In this document: piece by piece, positions 52,882 through 63,722 of the stretch
Numbering within the stretch: the stretch's first letter is position 1
Layout of the letters: the number at the start of each line of letters is the position of its first letter
Source: Prorocentrum cordatum
Lineage: Eukaryota; Sar; Dinophyceae; Prorocentrales; Prorocentraceae
DNA: 64,000 nucleotides
Direction of reading: 5' to 3'
Assembly: GCA_963575745.1 (NCBI GenBank)
Contig: CAUYUJ010016133.1
Coordinates: 67,501-131,500 of the forward strand
The notes under the pieces: generated by a model
Told to the model about the DNA's origin: nothing
The model's database searches: none
Seen by the model: the letters and a program-made list of their open reading frames with translations, nothing else
Program-made: the position numbers and the translations under genes

Positions 52882-53080
52882 TAGGGGAACAAGAAGTGAC
52901 ATAAGCATAAAAACTCTGAGGTCCGCGCGGATTTCTCGGATCGGCGCTGGGGCCCCCCGGCGGCGCCTCGGGCGCCGCCCCTGGCGCGCTCCGCGCGCCA
53001 GGGGGAGGGGTCCAGCGCGGATCCGAGAAATCCGCGTGGACCTCCGAGTTTTTATGTTTATGCCACTTGCCGTTCCCCTG
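52882..53080. mobile_element. Long-TIR MITE, copy 2
   Basis: The 195-bp element at 52884-53078 (GGGGAACAAGAAGTGACATA ... CACTTGCCGTTCCCC) is nearly identical to copy 1 at 4439-4632, including GAGGTCCGCGCGGATTTC, the inner TCGGATCGGCGC and the GC-rich centre. The left flank is TA and the right flank TG, so the TA duplication is imperfect here. Confidence 0.8.
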
Positions 53081-53322
53081 CTCATCCTCCTCTTCTCCCC
53101 TGGGAGGCGGCGCGAGAGCGCGAAGTGATTCGCACTTTGTGCTTCGCGCAGCGCGAGGCGCGAAGTTGGGAGCCCTTGCCGTTCGGCTGCGCTCGTGCTA
53201 TCAGCAACGTGTTCGGTCCTGCGCACGAGAGAAAAACCGCTCCTCGGATGAATGTCGGAGCTGCTCTGACGGGGGACTGCCAACTGCTGAGAAAGTTGTC
53301 ACAACACTTGTGTTCTTGTCTC

Positions 53323-53484
53323 TCAGGAGGGGGTGGGAAAAACATACACACTTGATCGCCGATTCTCCAGGAACTATGGGACAATATGGGAAGTGGAGGG
53401 AAGACAAAAACCCAGACAAAATTGAAAAATATTTGGGGTAGCGTTGTTGCGTGTATCTATGTGTGTGTGTGTCATTGGGCCCCT
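53323..53484 (+). mobile_element. Introner-like element, copy 6
   Basis: Starts TCAGGAGGGGGTGGGAAAAA, contains GATCGCCGATTCTCC, AATATGGGAAGTGGAGGG, AAAACCCAGACAAAATTG and ATGTGTGTGTGTG, and ends GGGCCCCT. AG follows at AATCAG. Flanks do not match. Confidence 0.65.
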
Positions 53485-54285
53485 TAATCAGAGCGTGAAT
53501 TTCCTATCCCGCTTTCGCTTCCAGACAAAACCAAGTCATACCACGCGCCTCCTGGTCAAGCGACCTGTCTGGTGCGGGCCGTAGCCTGGTATCATTTGGT
53601 ATCGTTTGGAAGCGAGGGTGGTCAAAAGCGAGGTGGGTTTTTGCTTCGTACTTAATCACAAATACATCCCATTCCTCTGCCCGTCTGCTCATGGGGGCAC
53701 GGCTCTGTGTTGCGTTCAAACGGATCGGGTATCGATTGGGTATTGTGTCATCGGCGGCTGCTTGCTTACACATCGTCGGTTAACGTGATAAGCCCCGGGA
53801 AGGAAATGGAGGGGAAGAAGGAGAATGAGGCCGAGGAGGTAGAGCGCATGTCGAGAAGGCTACAACGACGCATTGCACTTCGGGTCCGAGTGCGGCTAGC
53901 AAGGTCACAGTGCGCAGTGTTTCATTTGTTCTTGGTGTCATCATGTTTCCCGCCAGGGTTGCTTCCAGCATATGATGTCACCTCTTCTTTGCTGGTGTCT
54001 ACGGCAACAGCTCGTTCGTGCGAGTCGCGGGGCCGCGCGGCTCTGCCGTGTCGCCGCAGTTGTTTCTTGCGAGCCTTGGTGCCGTCGGTGTAGAGCTTGT
54101 AACGACTGGTTCCAGCGTGATTTCCGCTGGAGCTTGTTGTCATGACTCTGGGGGGGGGGGGGAACGTTCGTTGCCCCCCTTCTTGCCTCCCCCCCCCCCG
54201 CTTCCCACACCGCGCACGCGAGGGGGGCGGGGAGACCCCTCCCCCCGACAGGGAGAAAATTCACCCTATTTGACTTGGGGTCGTT
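53485..54285. other. Unassigned stretch
   Basis: Normal complexity, less GC-rich, with C/G tracts at 54155-54250. No gene recognised. Confidence 0.3.
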
Positions 54286-54420
54286 CTTGCTTGCTTGCTT
54301 TTCTTTCTCCGTCTCCATCTCTTTTTCTGTTTTCCGTTGCTCTCTCTCTCTCTCTCTTTCTCTCTCTTTCTTTCTCTCTCTCTCTTTCTCTCTCTCTTTC
54401 GTTCTCTTTTTCTTTTTTTG
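54286..54420. repeat. Pyrimidine (CT/TTTC)n tract
   Basis: CTTGCTTGCTTTTC followed by long CTCTCTTTC runs. Low complexity. Confidence 0.8.
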
Positions 54421-54469
54421 AATCTCCACAAATTGGATCCTTCGGCGGATTACAATTCGATTAAATTTG

Positions 54470-55285
54470 GAATCCTCCCACAAGGGATTCCATTTGAAAC
54501 CCAAGGCCAGAGGCCCAGGAGGATACCAAGGAAAAAGCAAAAAAGGCAAACAAACAATGGACCAAACCAAGACAGACAAAAAAAGCTGAGACCTCCTGCG
54601 ATTTTCAAATCCACGACCAGAATACAATCAACATCAATTACATTCTGGTGGTAGATTTGAAAAACGCAGAGAGTCTCAACTTGTTTTGTTTTTTTTTGTG
54701 TTTGTCCTTGATTGTTGTTTGCGTGTGGTGCTTTTCTTCGTTGGTATCCTCCTGGGCCTACCCAGGGCCAGAGGCCCAGGGAAAAAAAACACGGGAACCC
54801 GCCCACCACCAAAAAAAACAAGGAACAGGCGAACTAAGCAAAAAAAACCTGAGACTCTCTGCGTTGTTTCAAATCCACACCCAGAATATAATTAAAATCA
54901 ATTACATTCTGGTGGTAGATTTGAACAACTCAAAGAGTATCAGTTTTTTTTGTTGTGTTGCTGTTTCCTTGGTTGTTTTGCTTTTTTCCCCTGGTATCCT
55001 CCTGGGCCTACCCAGGAACAGAGAGCCCAGGAAACAACTACCAGGGGAAAAAACCCTCCCCCCCCAAAAAAAAACGAAAAAAAACAACAAAAACAAACAG
55101 GGTAAACGCAACAAAAGCAAAAAAACTGAGACTCTCTGCGTTTTCCAAATCCACGACCAGAGTATAATTAAGATAAGTACATCGCAGAGAGTCTCAGCTT
55201 TTTTTGGTGTATTTGCTGTTTCCATTGTTTTTTGCTTTGCCTCAGGGCCACCAGGAAGGCCAGAAGAGACCAAAAACACTGATTT
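54470..55285 (+). repeat. Tandem hairpin repeat, three units
   Basis: Each unit holds a hairpin: GAGACTCTCTGCG...CAAATCCACGACCAGA-type left arms (54588, 54850, 55128) and matching right arms ending GCAGAGAGTCTCA (54680, 54943, 55198). Linkers carry GGTATCCTCCTGGGCC, CAGAGGCCCAGG-type palindromes and poly(T)/poly(A) runs. Spacing is 262 and 278 bp. Non-coding. Confidence 0.7.
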
Positions 55286-56790
55286 TCCGTAGGTTGTTAA
55301 CGGGTGTTGACGTTTCTTTTCGGCCTTCCGACGGCCCGAGACGGCCCAAGAGCCCCCACATATCGCCGAAAGATCGCCCAAGAGGCCTCCATGATTGCCA
55401 AGATATCCTTCAAGACGCCCACGTGTTCCCCGAAGGCTTTTCAAACCGATTCGGGGAACACATGGTCCGATGGCTTGGCAGGTCTGGCCTCAACGTTCGG
55501 CCACACAAGACGGCCATGATGACCTCCAAGACTGCCCCAGATGGCCTCCAAGTCCGCCCAAGATGGTCCAAGACGGCCTCCAAGAGGGCCTCAGAGAGTC
55601 CAAGACGGCCCAAGAGGCGGCCCAAGAGGCCTCCCAGACGGCCCAAGAGGCCCCCAAGAGGTCTGCCAGGAGGGCCCGAAGAGGCCAAACTCATTGAGTT
55701 CCCTTAGGTGTTTGAAAGATTTTGGAAGTTGGTTCTTCTTTGCATTCCGACGGCTCCAGACGGCCCAAGAGGCCCCCAAGATCGCTCAAGAGGCCCCCAA
55801 GAGAGCCCCATGACGGCCCAAGTGGCCTCCAAGATGGCCCCAAGAGGGCCCCAAGACGGCCCAAGAGGCCTCCAACACGCCCAAGATAGCCTCCAAGACG
55901 CCCAAGATGGCCTCCAAAACGGCCCCGAAGCGCCCCAAGAGGGTCCCCCGTTGGCCCAGAAAGGCCCCCAAGACTGCTCCCGACGGCGTCAGACGTGCCA
56001 GGAACCCACTAAGATGGCCGGAGTTGGCTCGAAGCTGGCCAAAAAGGGCCCAAGAGGCCCCAAAGAGGGCCTCCAGGAAGGCAAGAAGAGGCCGAAAACA
56101 TTGAGTATTCGTAGGTTTTTAACGGATTTTGAGGTGTCCTTCTTTTCGGCCTTCCGACGGCCCGAGACGGCCCAAGAGCCCCCAAAGATCGCCGAAAGAT
56201 CGCCCAAGAGGCCTCCAAGACGGCCACGATGACCTTCAAGGCGCCCACGTGTTCCCCGAAGGCTTTCCAAACCGATTCGGGGAACACTCCAAGATGGCCT
56301 CCAAGATGGCCAAGCTGGCCCAAGATGGCCTCCAATATGGTCCAAGATGGCCTCCAAGTCCGCCCAAGATGGCCCAAGACGGCCTCCAAGACGGCCCAAG
56401 AGAGTCCAAGACGGCCCAAGACGGCCCAAGAGGCCCCCCAGAGGCCTCCCAGACGGCCCAAGAGGCCTCCAAGAGGTCCTCCAGGAGGGCCCGAAGAGGC
56501 CAAAATCATTGATTTCCCCCAGGTTTTTCGAAGGATTTTGGAATGTGTTTCTTCTCGGCATTCAGACTGCTCCAGACGGCCCAAGATGCCCCCAAGATCG
56601 CCCAAGAGGCCCCCAAGAGGGCCCCATGACGCCCCAAGTGGCCTCCAAGATGGCCCCAAGAGGGCTCCAAGAAAGCCCAAGAGGCCTCCAACACGCCTAA
56701 GATGGCCTCCAAGACGCCCAAGATGGCCTCCAAAACGGCCCCGAAGCTCCCCAAGAGGGTCCCCCGTTGGCCCAGAAAGGCTGAACGGGC
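55286..56790 (+). repeat. ~407-bp higher-order satellite, four units
   Basis: Units start near 55289, 55704, 56111 and 56519, each after GAAGAGGC(C)... with a TAGGTTTTT-like head and CTTTTCGGC(C/A)TTCCGACGG. Units 1 and 3, and units 2 and 4, are the closest pairs, so the basic dimer is about 820 bp. Inside, GGCCCAAGAGGCC and TCCAAGATGGCC motifs repeat. Forward frames give Pro/Arg/Lys-rich peptides of the same periodicity, judged non-coding. Confidence 0.75.
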
Positions 56791-56835
56791 TCGTGACCCA
56801 CAGGACGAGCGCATTCCTTTGTGTCCATTGTCCAG

Positions 56836-57306
56836 AGGAGGAGGATGAGGAGGAGCAGGAGGAGAAGGAGGAGGAGGAGGAGGGAGGAGGAGGAGGAGGA
56901 GGAGGGAGGAGGGGAGGAGGAGGAGGAGGAGGAGGAGGAGGAGAGGAGAGGAGGAGGGAGGAGGAGGAGGAGGAGGGGGAAGGAGGAGGAGGAGGAGGCG
57001 GAGGAGGAGGAGGAGGAAGCGGAGGCGGAGAGGAGGCGGAGGAGGAGGAGGAGGGAGGAGGAGAGGAGGGAGGAGGAGAAGGGAGGAGGAGGAGGAGGAC
57101 GGAGGCCGAGGAGGAGCGGGAGGAGGAGGAGGAAGAGGAGGAGGAGGAGGAGGAGGAGGAGGAGGAGGAGGGGAGGAAGGGAGGAGGCGAAGGAGGAAAT
57201 GAGGATGAGGAGGAGGAGGAGGAGGAAGAGGAGGAGGAGGAGGAGGAGGAGGAGGATGCGGCGGCGGAGGAGGAAGAGGAGGAGGAGGAGGAGGAGGAGG
57301 AGGAGG
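56836..57306. repeat. Long (GGA)n microsatellite
   Basis: Almost continuous GGA/GAGG triplets for about 470 bp. Confidence 0.9.
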
Positions 57307-58370
57307 ATTGCATATGTGTTTATGAATGCATGCGTGCGTGTACATATGTCCGCAGCTCGTACGACGGCTCATGTGTATATTGACTTGGTCAAAACAAAGC
57401 TTGCTGTACTCACAGAAAACACCAAGTCAAATAGGGTTTTTCTCCCCTCCCCCCCCTCCCATCACGCTCACTGGCGAGCAGTGGCGCTCACAGGCTATCG
57501 CGGTGGGTTGGCACGCTTTGCGTGCGGTGGTTCTCGCAGGCACCGCATGTTTCGCGGAAGTGCGGTGCTGCGGTGCTGCGGTGCTGCGCGGCAGCGGTGC
57601 GCTCTGGACCTTTGTGTTGGTGGTTCCGCGGCGATCTGGCGCTCTCACAGGCAGATGGCAGCTGGTGTGTTCGCAGGCATGTTTTGATGCTGTGGCGGTT
57701 GCAACATAGAGCGGCCTTAGCTGCAGTGCGGTGCTCGCAGGCTGCTACGAGGCTGGGCTGCTTCGCAGCGCTCCAGCCGCCGGAAGGTCATGAGGACAAA
57801 TGCCGGAGGACAGAGGGAAGAGGACGGATGAGGAGGAGGAGGGGGGGCGAGAACAACGACGTCGACAGCGACGACGTCGATCCTTGGAGATCGTCGTCGT
57901 CGTACTTTGCGTCGCTGTGCTCGCAGGCCCACTGCCAACTGCGGTGTTCATTTGCACGGTCAGTCGCCCGCTGGCTTTTATGATACTAGTCTGCCGATCT
58001 GCTGTGCATGATGTGGTGATGCTGCGGTGCTGCTCTGGACTTCCGACGGACTCCGGGAAGACTGCTGGCACTGCCTCCCGAGATACGTGCGTTGTCGTCT
58101 TCGATGACGCGCATCCAAACTTGCATGGCCGCCGCCGCCAAGCCCAGCCGCCCCCCTCGATACCTTGACCCTCCACCTCCCCGTCACCTCCTTCCCTGGG
58201 GGGGGCGGACTTTGTCCCCGGCTTTTCTTCACCGCCCACCAAACCACCCCAACCCAACCCGAAGACCCCGATATGCCTCCCATTTCCAGTGGGGGGGCTC
58301 GGGAATCATCAAAAAGACACGTGCGGAACCCGTAAGTACCCCACCCCGCTTGGAAGGTAGGTTTTCGAGG
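57307..58370. other. Unassigned; contains CGGTGCTG repeats
   Basis: 57560-57600 repeats GCGGTGCTGCGGTGCT. The rest has normal complexity. No gene recognised. Confidence 0.3.
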
Positions 58371-58470
58371 CCTCGGCAGGCAGTGGATATGGACATATTC
58401 GGGCCCCCGGGGGCCGAAATATATCCATATCCACCGCCCGCTGGGGCACCAGGACGTCGGTGCCTAGGCG
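58371..58470. mobile_element. Foldback family G, copy with intact palindrome
   Basis: Palindrome 58383-58434: GTGGATATGGACATATTCGG and CCCCC face GGGGG and CCGAAATATATCCATATCCA. The flanking CCAGGACGTCGGTGCCTAGG also occurs (diverged) at 17152-17170. Confidence 0.65.
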
Positions 58471-58499
58471 GTGGAAATGGATAAATCCCCGCCTCGCAG

Positions 58500-59792
58500 G
58501 TAGGCTGCCATTTCTGTTGCCACGAAACAACGGCAACAAAAACACGCTCTCGTGAGCGTCTGCCTCGCCACGGCTTGCCCTGGTGCTGCAGAAAGCAGAG
58601 ACAGCAGCGCCCAGGAGAGTCGCCCCCACCACCTCGCGCAGCCCGGGCGCGCGGTGCTGCGGCAGGCCCTGTTCCTCGCGAGCTGAGCCCAAAGTTGTGC
58701 CCATCGGCGTCAACTTCGCGCTTCGACCCTGGGCCCCGTTCCTCGTGAGCAACGAGCGTGCCGCGGCCGCCCGTCGCAGGTGCCCTCGGGGCCTCGGGCC
58801 CCCGGGCCCCGGGGAGCGGGGGGGCGCGGCGACGAGCAGGGCGGCGGGGTGCGGCGAGAGCCGGGAGGCGAAGGAGCACAGACGCGCGGAGGGAAACCAC
58901 GAGGGGCGCGCGAGAGAGCGACGGGCGAGGGGCGAGCGACTGCGGGGCGTGGGGCACGCGAGGGAGGAGGCGGGAGCAGAAGCGCACGCGGGGGAGCAGG
59001 TCGCGGCGCCAGGCGCAGTCTCGGCGGGCTCTGGGGCTCGGTGCGGCCTGGTGGTGCCGGGGCTCGTCGTGCTCTGTCGGGTTGCGTTTGTCGTGGCCGC
59101 AGTCGCTCCAGCGCGCCCCGGCGGGCTCTTGGGCCGCATACAAGCACCAGTGCGTTGCCCTGCAGGAGAGCTGTGTTGGTGCAGGTGCCCCTGATTCCGT
59201 CCGGTTGTGGAGCCTGCGGGGTCCCAGCAGCACGGAGTGCCTTCCGCCTCCGCATCCTCCGCCGTCATGTCGCTGTCCGCCTCGTCGTCCTCCTGGATCC
59301 CGTCCTCCAGCCCGTCCGCATCCACCTCCGACACCGTCATCTCGTCACGTTCGTCGTCGTCCGCGTCGTCCATCTGGTCGTCGGCCTCGCGGTCCACGAC
59401 CGCTTCCCCGACCACCACCTCAGCCACCTCCCTCAGGGTCCTTTTCTCCCTGGCTCAGCGCCCCCTCCACAACGACGACGTCCTCGTCCACGTCCGCCCT
59501 CCGCATCGTCAGCGTCGTCGAGGCGCACCTCGAAGCCACACAGCGCACCAGCGCCCTGGGTGCTGCCAGTGTCGCAGCTGCGAGCCAGCAGGCCGGTCAG
59601 CACGCCGCCGCCTTCTATCGCCAGTTGCCTTTGTGAGTTGCGCTGGCAGAGGGCGTTCCGGTCCCGGGGCCGCGCCCCGAGGCGGGTCGGCACGCCGGCG
59701 TCTTGCGTCAGCGGCCGCTCGGTGCCGTCGGTGTTCTCGAACGCGTCGTCGGCGTTGCCGCCGCCAGGGGGCCCGAGCAGGGGATCGACCAC
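58500..59792 (-). other. Possible minus-strand coding region, acidic protein
   Basis: On the - strand an ATG at 59792 opens 119 codons (MVDPLLGPPGGGNADDAFEN...). Directly after, another frame from 59427 begins MAEVVVGEAVVDREADDQMD and is strongly acidic, becoming Pro/Arg-rich after about 59180. Joining them would need an intron or frameshift. No family recognised. The frame runs into the foldback at 58434, so its 3' part is not credible. Confidence 0.2.
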
Positions 59793-59849
59793 AGAGTGGA
59801 TTTACTTCGACAGTAGGTGTTCCGCCGAATCCATGGCATGAAGCATGCT

Positions 59850-61075
59850 ACGTCGTCAGGCTTTTGAAATTCGACGAGGGAAACATTTCGGGGTTTACTC
59901 AATTCTGTCGTCGCTGCGCTGCTCGACGGGCGCCCTCGCGCCCGCCGCGACGCCGCCGCCAGCGAGCCCAGGCGGCCAGGCAGGCCGGCCGCTGCAGCGG
60001 CGGCCGGCGGGCACGCCGCAGCGGACCGCGCGGCTTCGGGGAGGGCGGCGGCAGCGACAGCCACGGCGGCCGCGCCACGGCGGCGCCGTCGACCTGTGCC
60101 CGCAGCGCCAGCGACGGCCCCCGCGGCACAGGCAACGCCCCCGAGGTGGCCCGCTGCCGAGCGCGCCCGCGCAGGCGATTTGCCGGTCCGCGCCCAGGCG
60201 CCGGCCGCAGCTCCTGCATACGCCGCGGGCGAGCATCCCAGCGGCACTGGCTGCAGCGGGGAAAAAAATGGTGGCAGCGGGAGATCAATGAAAACCCCCA
60301 AAAAAATGCGTGGAGCTCCCCATCTGTGCATATTTGGGGGGGGGGACCTCCGCAGCGGCGGCCACAAGTCCGACGACGCGCCGCGCGCCGGCGTCGCTGG
60401 CCCGCGGACCCTCGCAGCGCCCCGGCGCGCCCATGGAAGGATGCGGGCGAGGCGCGGCGCAGGGTGCCCCCGTCTATGGCCTATAGTCTAGGGTCGGGTC
60501 TTTCACCGCCCGTCGTGGGACCCCCAGTGGAAGTGCAGCAAGCTCGCAGCCCCCGCCGGCCCGCCCACCATCGCGCGCCGCCGGACGACGGCGCCAGCAC
60601 ACCGAGACATGGCAAGCCCCCCCAGGCCGAGCAAGACGCGCGGGCAGCAGATCCGCGGGCGCGGCCAGCACGGGTCGGAACAAGACAATACAGCAGAAGC
60701 AGCAGCGGGCGTGGGAAACCAGATTTCCCCGTGCACGCCCAGCGTGGGCGGCAGGACAGCAAGCTTGGGGGACAAGGGCGAGACGGCACGGCAGAGGAAA
60801 GGACACCCAGGGCACAGCACAACACGGACCCCGAGGATGGCACAGCACGGCCGCACAGCAACGGCGGCCCGGGCGCGGCACCGCGCGGACCCACCACGTC
60901 ACGGCACAGCAGCACAATACCACTACAAGCAAGCACGCGGGAACAGAGCACCACAAGGAGGCAGAAGCAGCGATGGAAAGCCTTGCGTGCGCACCGTGCC
61001 ACGGACAGAGGACTAGAACAAAGGAGGAGAGAGAGAGAGAAGGGACGAGGCAGCAAGAGGAGAAAACGGGCGAGA
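59850..61075. other. Unassigned GC-rich stretch
   Basis: Overlapping open frames without recognised domains. No repeats shared with the rest of the window were noticed. Confidence 0.3.
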
Positions 61076-61112
61076 CAGAGGGAGAGAGAGAGAGAGAGAG
61101 AGAGAGACAAGC
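61076..61112. repeat. (GA)n microsatellite
   Basis: AGAGGGAGAGAGAGAGAGAG run. A short (AC)n lies at 61489-61503. Confidence 0.85.
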
Positions 61113-61619
61113 ACGAGAGGACGCAGCAGGACAGAGAAGCATAGTGGGGCGCAACGCGACGGTAAAGCACAACGGGGCGTGCAGGCAACACACGCCTGCA
61201 GAGAAACTAGCATCATGATACAGCGGGTGGGGGATTTATCACAACAGCCACGCTTCGAGTTCAACCCTGGTGCGGACGAGCGCTGGATAGTTTATCGCCT
61301 GGCAGCCAGGAGGGGCGGAGGGCGAGAACAGAGGAAACACGGGGGGAGGCGGGGCAAGGAGGGGGGAGCAGGTGCAGACAGCAACGCGCGCAAGGAGGAG
61401 GCAGAACGGGCGGGAACAGCAATGAAAAGCCTTGCGCGCGTACCGTGCCACGACGGAGCGCGCAAGCAACACGCTTTCACACGCTCGCGCACACACACAC
61501 ACAGAGAACGAGAGGGCGCAGCAGGACCGTGAAGCACAGGTGGGCGCAGCAGGACAGAGAAGCATGGGCGCGCAGCAAGGTTGTAAAGCACAACGGGGCG
61601 TGTAAGCAACACAGGCAGA

Positions 61620-62126
61620 GAAACATACCTCGCCACCACCACCAGCACGGCGACCAGCACCACCACCACCACAAAGACGGCGACCAGGGGCAGCACAACT
61701 GCGACAAGCAGCAGCAGCCGCAGCACCACCACCACCACGCCGACAAACAGCAGAGCCACCACCGCCAGCACGGCGACCAGCACCACCACCACCACGATGG
61801 CGACCAGGAGCAGCAGAGCGACCAGCATAACCACGACAATGACTACCACAACTGCGACAACAAGCAGCAGCAGCGGCAACAGCAGAACCACCACCGCAAC
61901 CACTACGACTACGACCAGCAGCGCAGCGACAACAAGCAGCAGCAGCAGCAGCAACACCACCACCACCACCAGCACCACCACCACCACAACCACCACAACC
62001 ACTACGACTACGACCAGCAGCGCCACCACTACCAGCACGGCGACCAGCACCACCACCACGACGGCGACCAGGAGCAGCACGGCGACCAGCAGAACCACGA
62101 CAACTACTACCACAACTGCGACAACA

Positions 62127-62187
<61 letters not shown>

Positions 62188-62382
62188 CCACCACCACCAC
62201 CACCACCACCACCACCACCTTCACAACCACTACGACTACGACCAGCAGCGCCACACGCACCAGCTCGGCGACAGCAGCAGCAGCAGCACCACCACCACCA
62301 CCACCACCACTACGGCGACCAGGAGCAGCACGGCGACCAGCAGCACCACGACAACCACTACAACTACAGCGACAACAGCAAG

Positions 62383-62423
<41 letters not shown>

Positions 62424-62934
62424 CCACCACCACCACCACAACCACTACGACTACGATCAGCAACGCCCCCACCACCAGCACGGCGACCAGCACCACCACC
62501 ACGACGGCGACCAGGGGCAGCACGGCGACCAGCACTACCACGACAACCACTACAACTACAGCGCCAACAACAAGCAGCAGCAGCAGCACCACCACCACCA
62601 CAACCACTACGACTACGACCAGCAACGCTACCACCACCAGCACGGCGACCAGAGCCACCACCACCACCACCACCATGACGGCGACCAGGGGCAGCACGGC
62701 GACCAGCAGAACCACGACAACCACTACCACTACGGCGACAACAAGCAGCAGCACCCGCATCTGAAGCAGCAGCAGCAGCAACAGCAGCAGAACCACCACC
62801 ACCACCACCACTACGACTACAACCGGCAGCGCCACCACCAGCACGGATACCACTACCACCACCACCACGACGGCGACCAGGGGCAGCACAGCGACCAGCA
62901 GCACCACGACAACCACTACCACAACAGCGACAAC

Positions 62935-62999
<65 letters not shown>

Positions 63000-63110
63000 C
63001 CACCACAACCACTGCGACTACGACCAGCAGCGCCGCACCCACCAGCACGGCGACCAGCAGCAGCAGCAGCACCACCACCACCACCACGGCGACCAGGAGC
63101 AGCACGGCAG
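61620..63110. repeat. CAN-triplet higher-order array
   Basis: About 1.5 kb made of CAC, CAG, AAC, GAC and similar triplets. The phrase CACTACGACTACGA (or a one-base variant) recurs at 61901, 62000, 62228, 62443, 62605, 62809 and 63010, so larger units of about 100-230 bp are present, each followed by CACGGCGACCAG and a (CAG)n stretch. Forward frames give His/Gln/Asp-, Thr/Ser- or Pro/Arg-rich sequence. No start, domain or splice evidence for a real protein. Confidence 0.8.
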
Positions 63111-63709
63111 GGCCCGCGCGGACGCCGGCGCGGCAGGGGGCGACGGCGGCCGGCGACGGCTGGCGGCGGCGGGCCGGCGGCAGCTGCTGGGCCCGCGACG
63201 GAGGCCGCGGAGGCCGAGGAGGCGGAGGAGGAGGCGGGCGCTGGGGCGAGGAGGCGGAGGGCGGCAGCGCGGGGGCCCCGCCGCCCTTTGGCTAGGAGGG
63301 GCTCGGGGAGGCACGCCAGAGCGGGCCCCGAGTGAGGGTGGGGCTAGAACGCCCGCGACTCTCGGGGCGGCCGGGGGGGGCCCGCAGCGCAGCCGCGCCA
63401 GGAGCCAGAAGAGGAGCCGCGGCCGGCGGAGCCCCGCTGCGAGGGGGCGGAGGCGGAGGCGGCGGGCTGCGGCTGGCTGAGCCCGCCAGGGGCCGGCCGA
63501 GGCGCGAGGGGAGCGGCGCGCTGGCTGGCGGAGGCGGGGGGCGCCGAGGTGGGGCCGGGCTCGGCCGCCCGCCGGCCGGCGGGGCGGACGGGGGCGGCGG
63601 CGGCGGCGGGAGGCGGCGGGCCTGAGGCCTAGGCCGACGGCGGCGGGCGGCGGGCCACTGCAGGGGCCCCGCGCGGCGGCCTCGGCTTGGCGCGAGCCCG
63701 CGCAAGGAC
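63111..63709. other. Extremely GC-rich stretch
   Basis: GGCGGC and GGAGGC-rich DNA. Nothing else recognised. Confidence 0.4.
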
Positions 63710-63722
63710 AAAAAAAAAAAAA
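63710..63722 (+). repeat. A13 homopolymer
   Basis: Thirteen A after GCAAGGAC. It could be a poly(A) remnant of a retrocopy, but no spliced leader or duplication was found upstream. Confidence 0.5.

Noticed and set aside
60250-60340. Seventh introner-like copy
   Set aside because: A-rich start and CATCTGTGCATATTTGGGG are suggestive, but the CGTCGATTCC and GAAGAC blocks and the GGGCCCCT end are missing.
62236-63105. Valine/leucine-rich 'membrane protein' on the minus strand
   Set aside because: Produced by GTG/GTT/CTG complements of CAN triplets; no other evidence.
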